Shown here in pieces: positions 58,191-64,000 of a DNA stretch of 64,000 nucleotides. The DNA comes from JAJXZP01 sp963787185 (lineage in GTDB: Bacteria; Spirochaetota; Spirochaetia; Treponematales; Rectinemataceae). The stretch is taken from assembly GCA_963787185.1 (NCBI GenBank), contig CAWBCC010000013.1:248001-312000 (forward strand), read 5' to 3'. Numbering within the stretch: the stretch's first letter is position 1; each line of letters starts with the position of its first letter. The notes beneath the pieces were generated by a model. That model was not told the origin of the DNA and searched no databases. It saw nothing but the letters and a program-made list of their open reading frames with translations. The position numbers were made by a program, and so were the translations under genes.

Positions 58191-60911
58191 TTTGGATTGA
58201 TGTTCATACTGCACCTCCGTTTATGGAATCGAGTCAAAGAGGGTCATGGGCGATTCTAAAACCCTTATACGCAATCCTTTACGTCTTCCCTTGGCAACGT
58301 GTATTGCTTCGAGTTCCCCTCGCTTTACACGCTGCAACACCGTCTGACGAGAGACCCCAAGCTTGCGCATCGCGTCTACAATCGGCATATAGCCTTCCAG
58401 CGCTTCTTCGACGAAGCGGGCTCGAAGAGCCTCGGTTATCCTGATCCGCCAGGGCGCGCCTGTAGTGATTTGCTCCCCAATAATTATCCCGTCATTTAGA
58501 CATCGATGCAACGTAGACGGCGCGACGCCTAGGATTTTTGCAGCTTCCCTGACCGTGCAAAGCTGTCCTTCGGACGATGCTTCCTTACGTTCATGGCGAG
58601 GAAGCTTCCAGTGATAGCGGAGACCATTCACGCTCGTTGCGGTGAACCGCTCGCCGCGAGCAGACAGTCGGCCTTGTCGATTTAAAATGCCTGCGATTAC
58701 AGCATCGGAATAGTGCGGAGCAAGTTTCCTGATGATCTCAATTGTGTCTTCATCGGTTTTCACCGTGGCAACGCGCGGAGACCATACGGTGACATCGAGT
58801 TCTGTCAGGGCACCGCCTTTCCATCGCAAGGTCACATGGGCAGTGGCGACATCGCGTTCAACCGCGATGCAAACTTCCTCCACGAGAGTTTGCAGGAGTT
58901 CCTTTCGATCTCTGTCCGTTGTGGTCGGTGCCGACCAGACAAGTCCGAGGTCGCCGCCCAGCTTCCTTAGATTGTCCTGTTGGGCCTTGGTCGTTTCAGC
59001 GGGACGCAGGCGTTCGCGATGGTCGAGTTCAGCCTGCTCCGTAGCAAGCTCGCTCAGTCGTTTTTCCCATTCGGCTTCCAACGTGCGTGCGACGAGGCGA
59101 TTCTCTGGTTCGGTTGCCCGGTACCGGCGTTCGGCCTTGTCGGCTTCATATTTCAGGCGTTCGACTTGGAGCCGCCGCTGCGCGAGTGATGCATCATGAT
59201 TCGACTCGAGAGACCTTTCGGCCGCGAGCGCCGCTTCGACTGCGGCAGGGGAGACGGCATCAAGAAACGCTGCTGCGACAGCCTGGTCGATCCGAACTCC
59301 ACCAATACGTAAGCACCAGAGAGAACGACCGTTAACCAGGGTATTGCCGGGGCAATGATAACCTGGCGTGGAGTTATTGCCTTGGTAATATACTTTTAAC
59401 TTGCGTCCACAATGACCGCAGGTCGCCAATCCCTGCAGGAGGGCGGAGCCTTCCCGGAGAGCGCCGCCGCTCTGGTGCGGTTTGGGACGTGTGTTGCGGG
59501 CAAGGCGTGCCTGGTTCATTTCATAGGTCTTCCAATCGATGAAGCCCTGATGGTGATCGTGTATGAATACCTTCCATTCCGATGGCGGCAAAGTACGGAT
59601 TCTCTTGCATACCTGCCCATCTGAATTGATATAGGTTTCTTGCCGTGTCTTGCCATATCGATACGCCCCCGCGTACACAGGGCTGGTGAGCACCATATGC
59701 AGGGCGTGGTACGTCGGGGGTATCCATCTGATCTCGGCCGTTGAATATGGTCGGGAGGGAAACAACATTCCCTCCGATCGAAACCAGATCCACACCTGCC
59801 GAGCCGAGCCCATTTCTGCGAATTTCTGAAACACCGTCCGAATCGTATTCGTGACAGATTCATCCGGATCGAGCACGACTTGCCCGTCGCCATCGCCCCA
59901 CACAAATCCGATGGGCAAACCGCGTCGCAGCTCTCCCCGAGCCGCCTTGTTCAAAATGCCTCCATTCAGTCGGGCTCGGATGACATGCAGCTCAGCTTCC
60001 GACATTGTACCTTTCAATCCGAGCAGCAGCCGGTCGTTATACAATCCGGGATGATAAATCCCATCTTCGTCGCCGATCAAAGTGTCGGTCATGCCGCAGA
60101 AATCAAGAAGACGGTACCATTCGGCATTGTTGCGTGCAAGTCTTGAAACTTCGATTGCGAGGATGAGTCCGATGCGTCCCATGGCCACATCCGCCGCCAT
60201 TACATCGAAACCGTTACGCCGTGCCGTACCTGAACCAGAGAGCCCGAGATCTTCATCGATTACCTGCACTTGGTCGCGGGCCCATCCGAGGTACGTTGCC
60301 CGATCGACGAGCTTGTATTGGCGAGCGGTCGATTCACGATTTCGTTGCAGCTGTGTGGCGGTCGACTGCCTAATGTAAATGCAGGCGATGCGGTGGAGAT
60401 GGCTTGTGGTGATTTTATCACTCATTTTGCGTATCCACCGTTTCCTGAGAAACTGCCTTCATCATCAGGCGGGCCAACATATTTACGACAATCGTTCGCT
60501 GTTCTTGGTTCACCTCCTTCCATATATGCGGGGTTTTCGGGAATTCCGGACAGGTCTGAAACATTTCCAGCTGCATGGTTATCCTCCCTTGCCGCCGGAA
60601 ATTGGATTGTCATTGCCGGACGACTTAGGAGAGCATCCACAACCACCCGCATACTCAACAAGTCTTGTGTGGTTCCAATACTACAAGGCGGAGGATTGGA
60701 GTCTTGTGGAAAAGCCATAAGCTCTAGATTTGTCCATGAGGCAGGAATAAGCGACGTACCTCCGTCAGGGAGCGACAAGATGACATGGAGCAAGCCCTTC
60801 CTATGCATGTGGCCGAGCACGCGTAGGTTTTTACCCTGAAGCGGGTGCTTTTCGCGGATGATCTGTACGCTGGCTGGAAGGTCCTGGATGTGGGTAGTGT
60901 GTCGTACGGTT
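58191..60911. mobile_element. Serine-recombinase mobile element inserted in the RT gene
   Basis: 2721 bp bounded by TT at 58189-58190 and 60910-60911. Deleting it restores GGA TTC TTC GAC AAC (GFFDN) exactly and in frame. It carries, leftward, a DUF5372-like gene and a large serine recombinase, with no other cargo. The 2-bp core fits serine-recombinase strand exchange. Integration is within a codon string conserved in group II intron RTs. Confidence 0.85.
58221..60425 (-). CDS. Large serine recombinase
   Basis: 734 residues. Resolvase domain 10-150 with catalytic Ser in CIYIRQSTATQLQRN, RNGFDVMAADVAMGRIGLIL, AIEVSRLARNNAEWYRLLDF. Recombinase domain about 165-290 (GILNKAARGELRRGLPIGFV). Zinc-ribbon region about 325-375 (GLATCGHCGRKLKVYYQGNN, YHCPG). 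Coiled coil about 410-480 (RLQVERLKYEADKAERRYRA). C-terminal helix-turn-helix units (CTVREAAKILGVAPSTLHRC; MRKLGVSRQTVLQRVKRGEL) that resemble excisionase/MerR-type DNA binding. The ATG overlaps the stop of the DUF5372-like gene (ATGA). It should catalyse integration and excision of the element. Confidence 0.95.
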   Translation of the reverse strand: MSDKITTSHLHRIACIYIRQSTATQLQRNRESTARQYKLVDRATYLGWARDQVQVIDEDLGLSGSGTARRNGFDVMAADVAMGRIGLILAIEVSRLARNNAEWYRLLDFCGMTDTLIGDEDGIYHPGLYNDRLLLGLKGTMSEAELHVIRARLNGGILNKAARGELRRGLPIGFVWGDGDGQVVLDPDESVTNTIRTVFQKFAEMGSARQVWIWFRSEGMLFPSRPYSTAEIRWIPPTYHALHMVLTSPVYAGAYRYGKTRQETYINSDGQVCKRIRTLPPSEWKVFIHDHHQGFIDWKTYEMNQARLARNTRPKPHQSGGALREGSALLQGLATCGHCGRKLKVYYQGNNSTPGYHCPGNTLVNGRSLWCLRIGGVRIDQAVAAAFLDAVSPAAVEAALAAERSLESNHDASLAQRRLQVERLKYEADKAERRYRATEPENRLVARTLEAEWEKRLSELATEQAELDHRERLRPAETTKAQQDNLRKLGGDLGLVWSAPTTTDRDRKELLQTLVEEVCIAVERDVATAHVTLRWKGGALTELDVTVWSPRVATVKTDEDTIEIIRKLAPHYSDAVIAGILNRQGRLSARGERFTATSVNGLRYHWKLPRHERKEASSEGQLCTVREAAKILGVAPSTLHRCLNDGIIIGEQITTGAPWRIRITEALRARFVEEALEGYMPIVDAMRKLGVSRQTVLQRVKRGELEAIHVAKGRRKGLRIRVLESPMTLFDSIP

Positions 60912-60928
60912 CTTCGACAACGTTTCAC
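60422..60928 (-). CDS. DUF5372-like accessory protein of the serine-recombinase element
   Basis: 168 residues if started at the GTG at 60926-60928. The core VQIIREKHPLQGKNLRVLGH, LLHVILSLPDGGTSLIPASW, TNLELMAF resembles DUF5372 (HPLxG...LP.G...LP..WT), a family seen beside transposon-borne serine recombinases. No ATG or GTG lies between the element edge (60911) and this core, so the start codon seems to come from the flanking intron RT DNA. It overlaps the recombinase start by 4 bases. Function unknown, perhaps an accessory or directionality factor. Confidence 0.6.
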   Translation of the reverse strand: MKRCRRTVRHTTHIQDLPASVQIIREKHPLQGKNLRVLGHMHRKGLLHVILSLPDGGTSLIPASWTNLELMAFPQDSNPPPCSIGTTQDLLSMRVVVDALLSRPAMTIQFPAAREDNHAAGNVSDLSGIPENPAYMEGGEPRTANDCRKYVGPPDDEGSFSGNGGYAK

Positions 60929-61737
60929 ATTCCTGGATGCTGAAGTTCTTGGGGCACAGGATAAACGACCCGAACCTGCTGCGCCTGATCGCGCGATTCC
61001 TCAAGAACGGCTACATGGAGGAAGGGAAGTTCAACGTAAGCGACAAGGGAACGCCGCAGGGCGGAATAGTCTCCCCGATACTCGCGAACGTCTACCTGCA
61101 TTATGCGCTCGATCTATGGATCGAGCGGGTGGTGAAACCCCGATGCCGAGGAGTTGTGGAGATCGTGCGATACGCCGACGACTTCGTCATCTGTATTCAG
61201 TACAAGGACGAGGCGGAAAAGATACTCGAAGCACTCAGGGAACGGCTTTTGAAGTTCGATCTGGAACTTGCACAGGACAAGACGAGGATCATCGAGTTCG
61301 GGCGCTATGCCGGGACCAACGCAAAGAAACGGGGTGAAAAGCCCGAGACTTTCAACTTCCTCGGCTTTACCTACTATGTGGACAAGACCAGAAACGGCTT
61401 GTTCAAGCTGGGCCGGAAAACGGATCGCAAGAAAATGGCCACAAAGCTCAAGGAAATGAACCTCTGGCTGAAGAGTGTCAGAACCATCCCCATACGGGAA
61501 TGGTGGCCGGTGCTCAAGGCGAAACTAGTGGGACATTTCCGTTACTACGGGGTCAGCGGCAACTCACGGAGCATCGGGACGTATTTTCATCTGACCGTAC
61601 GGATGGTATTCAAATGGCTGAATCGACGGAGCCAGAAGCACAGTATGAACTGGCTCGCCTTTTCTGAGTACCTGAAGCGTCATGAACTCCCCAAGCCGCG
61701 CCTGTATCACAACCTGTATACTCTCTGGAGCTATTGA
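60912..61737 (+). pseudogene. Group II intron reverse transcriptase, C-terminal part
   Basis: Continues FFDNVSHSWMLKFLGHRIND, NVSDKGTPQGGIVSPILANV, YLHYALDLWIERVVKP, VEIVRYADDFVICIQY (catalytic YADD), FDLELAQDKTRIIEFGRYAG, FNFLGFTYYVDKT, then the maturase region WWPVLKAKLVGHFRYYGVSG and FLKRHELPKPRLYHNLYTLW-like end. No HNH endonuclease domain. An ATG at 60937 could start a truncated protein with YADD, but it lacks the fingers region. Confidence 0.93.
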
Positions 61738-61753
61738 AGTGAATACCGACGAA

Positions 61754-61786
61754 GAGCCGTGTGCGGGAAATTCGCATGCACGGTTC
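61754..61786 (+). ncRNA. Group II intron domain V
   Basis: 33 bases from GAGCCGTGTGCGGGAA to GCATGCACGGTTC form the conserved domain V hairpin: GAGCCGTGTGCG pairs with CGCATGCACGGTTC, with a GAAA-type cap region and the catalytic AGC-equivalent near the base. Domain VI and the 3' end follow to 61852. Absent from the deleted copy at 22.2-22.7 kb. Confidence 0.9.
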
Positions 61787-61852
61787 CGTGAGGGTTGCGC
61801 GTCTGTCCAGCTGCAATATCGCGATACGATAGACGACGCCTCTACTCGACAC

Positions 61853-61949
61853 ACCCTGTTGGTTTTGAAATTGGCTTCGCATTTGCTCCGGTCTCCAGTG
61901 TCGGCCAAGGCCGACACTATGAAACCGTGCGCAAATGCTGTATTTTTGG
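61853..61949. other. 3' flank of the intron, no gene seen
   Basis: About 100 bases between the intron end and palindromic repeat copy B. Contains GTGTCGGCCAAGGCCGACAC-like symmetry near 61898-61919 (TGTCGGCC/GGCCGACA), a possible hairpin. No coding frame. Confidence 0.4.
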
Positions 61950-61989
61950 TAGCTCTTTCAAAATGCGTCCGCATTTTGAAAGAGCCTCA
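61950..61989. repeat. Palindromic repeat element, copy B
   Basis: GCTCTTTCAAAATGC (61952-61966), loop GTCC, GCATTTTGAAAGAGC (61971-61985). Its reverse complement reads GAGGCTCTTTCAAAATGC...AGAGCTACC, matching copy A at 10103-10142 in flanks and core. The three central stem pairs differ but remain paired. It lies downstream of the leftward EamA gene's stop. Confidence 0.75.
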
Positions 61990-62013
61990 AATGAGCGCGC
62001 TGAGGCGATCCGC

Positions 62014-62865
62014 TCAGGTTCCGGCCAGCACGAAAAGCGATCCCAGGATGAGCCCGCCTCCGACGAGATTCAGAAGCGCGAGAGGCTCCCCGAGGAAGAT
62101 CGCAGCGGCCGTCACGGTCACCACGGGTTCGAGCGTCGAGATCATCGACGCCTTGGTAGGACCGACCCGCTCCATGCCGGCGAAGAAGGTGGACAGGGCT
62201 ACCACCGTGCATACGAGGGCTATGGCGGCGACCGAGGCGAAACCCGCGGCGGAATGCGGCGGCTCGAGACCGCCGGAGGCCGAGAGGATGCCGAATACCA
62301 GGGCGGCCGTCGACATGATTATCGCCGAGGCCTGGACGGATTGTCCCTCCTTGATGATTCGCGAGCCGGCTACGATGTAGACGGAGTAGATGAGCGCGGC
62401 ACCGAGGCCCAGGATGACGCCCCTGACATCCCCTTTCCCGCCGAAGCCCAGGATGAGGGTCGTGCCCGACAGGGCGAGCGCGAGCGCGAGGACCTTGGGC
62501 GGCGTGATGCGCTCGCGGAAAAGCACGGCCGAGAGGATGGTCACGAGGGCCGGGTAGACGTAGAGGAGGAGGGCGACGAGCCCGGCGGAGGCGAACTTCA
62601 GCGCGGTGAAATAACAGAGCGATTGGCCCACGTAGCCCACCGCTCCCATGAGCGCGATGCCTGCGAGGGCCTTGCCCCGGGGAAGAGGCCGGCGGCGTAC
62701 GCGCACGAAGACGAGCATGAAGAGGGCGCCCGCGGCGAAGCGGAAGAACAGGAGCGTCGTCACGCCTATCCTGTCGGCATAGGCGTAGCGCGCCAGTATC
62801 GGCATGATGCCGAAGGATGCGGCGGAGACGGCGACGAGGGCCGCTCCCGACGTGCGTCTGTCCAT
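62014..62865 (-). CDS. EamA/DMT family transporter
   Basis: 283 residues with ten hydrophobic helices in two EamA halves: GAALVAVSAASFGIMPILAR, LFFRFAAGALFMLVFVRVRR, GIALMGAVGYVGQSLCYFTA, LKFASAGLVALLLYVYPALV in the first; VILGLGAALIYSVYIVAGSR, SIIMSTAALVF-type, LVCTVVALSTFFAGMERVGP, TKASMISTLEPVVTVTAAAI in the second. The conserved helix-4 Pro (YVYPALVTILSA) and ..LEPVVT are present. Inner-membrane exporter or permease of metabolites or amino acids; substrate not predictable. Confidence 0.92.
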   Translation of the reverse strand: MDRRTSGAALVAVSAASFGIMPILARYAYADRIGVTTLLFFRFAAGALFMLVFVRVRRRPLPRGKALAGIALMGAVGYVGQSLCYFTALKFASAGLVALLLYVYPALVTILSAVLFRERITPPKVLALALALSGTTLILGFGGKGDVRGVILGLGAALIYSVYIVAGSRIIKEGQSVQASAIIMSTAALVFGILSASGGLEPPHSAAGFASVAAIALVCTVVALSTFFAGMERVGPTKASMISTLEPVVTVTAAAIFLGEPLALLNLVGGGLILGSLFVLAGT

Positions 62866-62973
62866 GGTTCCATCCTACTCGATGGCGCCTAACGCGAATA
62901 GTTACCCCGGGGTCCGTCGCGGCGGCCTGAGGATCATGGACCGAGAGCCTCCGTTCGGTTAGACTGGGGCCCG

Positions 62974-64000
62974 ATGAACCGCATTTCCATAGCCGCCTTC
63001 GTCGCCGCCGTAGTCCTGTACTTCGTCGCTCTCTACCTTTATATGCCCATATTGCCCGCCTTCGCGGCCGAACGCACGTCCAGCCTCGCCGCGGTGGGGA
63101 TAATCCTTTCGATGTACGGTCTGTGGACGGCCCTGCTGCGGATGCCGATGGGCATCATGACGGACGCGACGGGCAGGAAAAAACTCTTTCTGGTCGGCGG
63201 AACGCTCATGGCGGGTGTCGGCGCCGCGGTCATGGCTTTCGGCAGATCGGTGGGCGTCCTGGCTTTCGGCCGAGCGCTCACCGGCGCGGCAGCCGCGACC
63301 TGGGTGCCCCTGATGGTGGTTTTCTCGGGCTACTTTTCGCCGGGAAGGGCCGTTTTCGCCACTTCGATCCTTTCCCTGGCATCCTCGCTCGGGCAGATGA
63401 TCGGAACCGGCGCGACGGGATTCGTGGAAGCCCTGGGCGGCTACGGGCTCACCTTCCTGGCGGCGGCGGGTCTCGCGATCGCGGCCGGCGCCATTCTCGC
63501 CTGGGTCAGGCTGCCCGAGAACGCGGCGAAGCGTCCCGAGCCGCCCACGGCGCGATCGATTCTCGCGGTCTTCCGGCGGCGCGACGTCATGGTGCCCTCT
63601 GTCACGAATGCCTTCTGCCAATTCGGGGTCTGGGCCCTGACCTTCGGGTTCATGCCCCTCCTGGCCCATCGCATGGGGGCCGACGCCGTAGCCACCGGAT
63701 TGATATTGACCCTCAATATCGCCGCGAACACGGCGGCTAACCTCTTCGCCACGCTGATCGCCGGGAGGGGACGCAGGCGGCTGCTCCTGTACATCAGCTT
63801 CGCCGTCTTCGCCGGCGGAGCGATGTCGGCGGCTCTCGGCGGCTCGATCGCGTTTCTTTTCCTTTCCACCGTGCTCATGGGTCTGGCGAACGGTCTCTTC
63901 TTCCCGATACTTCTCGGCCTCTCGATCCAGGGAGTCGAGCTTTCCCGCCGCAGTACGGCGATGGGGGTGCACCAGGCCGTCTACGCCGTCGGCATGTTCA
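62974..64000 (+). CDS. MFS transporter (3' end outside window)
   Basis: The frame from ATG 62974 reads MNRISIAAFVAAVVLYFVAL, YLYMPILPAFAAERTSSLAA, then motif A RMPMGIMTDATGRKKLFLVG (GxxxDxxGRK), GRALTGAAAATWVPLMVVFS, SLGQMIGTGATGFVEALGGY. The second half begins with VTNAFCQFGVWALTFGFMPL. About 342 codons are inside the window, with 9-10 of the expected 12 helices. Inner-membrane proton-coupled or uniport carrier, drug-efflux-like in motif A. Divergent from the EamA gene (108-base gap). The C-terminus is cut by the window end. Confidence 0.9.
   Translation, partial: MNRISIAAFVAAVVLYFVALYLYMPILPAFAAERTSSLAAVGIILSMYGLWTALLRMPMGIMTDATGRKKLFLVGGTLMAGVGAAVMAFGRSVGVLAFGRALTGAAAATWVPLMVVFSGYFSPGRAVFATSILSLASSLGQMIGTGATGFVEALGGYGLTFLAAAGLAIAAGAILAWVRLPENAAKRPEPPTARSILAVFRRRDVMVPSVTNAFCQFGVWALTFGFMPLLAHRMGADAVATGLILTLNIAANTAANLFATLIAGRGRRRLLLYISFAVFAGGAMSAALGGSIAFLFLSTVLMGLANGLFFPILLGLSIQGVELSRRSTAMGVHQAVYAVGMF

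Larger units (their letters stand above)
57183..61852 (+). mobile_element. Group II intron, interrupted by a serine-recombinase element
   Basis: 5' end GTGCGCC at 57183 is the group II consensus. 57183-57700 is the structured ribozyme domain I-III region, with no long protein. The RT/maturase gene occupies domain IV, domain V is at 61754-61786, and the 3' tip ACTCGACAC ends at 61852. The 3' boundary is supported by the second copy (ending at 22732), whose sequence diverges at the same point. The intron lies directly downstream of the propeller gene. Without the 2721-bp insertion it would be about 1.95 kb. The RT is disrupted, so it cannot move by itself. Confidence 0.88.

Noticed and set aside
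62959..63972. 337-codon minus-strand frame at the right end
   Set aside because: Antisense of the MFS transporter, whose plus-strand frame shows GxxxDxxGRK and regular membrane helices.

Overview
The window is high-GC DNA (except a few AT-rich accessory patches) from a diderm bacterium. An outer membrane is implied by a TonB/ExbB/ExbD set with a TonB-dependent receptor, a Lol/MacB-like exporter cluster with a LolA-like protein, and a predicted beta-barrel protein. Gene content and protein flavour (FmdB with a Ser/Thr-rich tail, the YwbE/VF530 pair, PAS-HisKA_2 kinase, tmRNA tag ANNNGTLALAA) fit a free-living, probably anaerobic, high-GC member of the Spirochaetota. That assignment is inference from family resemblance, not from a marker gene.

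Layout. 1-4.1 kb: radical-SAM sulfatase maturase (cut by the window edge), dienelactone hydrolase, cNMP-binding protein, MarR regulator divergent from a methyltransferase. 4.1-12.6 kb: accessory region with a small secreted repeat protein, a dead ParE-type toxin-antitoxin pair, the YwbE/VF530 pair, a MarR-GNAT fusion protein, an integrase fragment with inverted repeats, a DUF4143 ATPase, repeat arrays, a broken LuxR-type regulator with a 22-bp start-codon repeat, and transposon remnants. 12.6-21.8 kb: one long leftward operon running from a TonB-dependent receptor through a lipoprotein, ExbB, ExbD, TonB, a membrane protein and a DUF4390-like protein to an NtrB/NtrC-like pair. A good sigma-54 promoter precedes the receptor, and the last gene encodes a sigma-54 activator. 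21.8-26.8 kb: second accessory island with an IS3 fragment, a deleted group II intron, two hicAB modules, vapBC and several pseudogenes, ending at the 3' end of ssrA.

26.8-57.2 kb: largely core genes. They include ssrA, mnmA, carAB with a hairpin-rich leader, a molbindin, a flavodiiron protein, an ABC exporter/LolA-like/outer-membrane cluster, phoH, kbl, fmdB, a cupin, an E2-like acyltransferase, a PAS histidine kinase, argG-argH, an EF-hand NADPH-oxidase-like flavocytochrome and a YVTN beta-propeller. 57.2-61.9 kb: a complete-length group II intron whose reverse transcriptase gene is split by a 2.7-kb serine-recombinase element. Removing 58191-60911 restores the reading frame exactly across the conserved GFFDN motif. 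62-64 kb: EamA and MFS transporters, the latter cut by the window edge.

The most notable items are: (a) a self-contained Ton transport operon with its own sigma-54 activator pair and candidate control sites; (b) the nested serine recombinase / group II intron / IS3 mosaic and its internally deleted sister copy; (c) two distant palindromic elements whose stems differ by compensatory changes; (d) the 22-bp tandem repeat that duplicates a start codon; and (e) a bacterial NOX-like oxidase with EF-hands. Start sites were chosen from visible Shine-Dalgarno sequences where stated.
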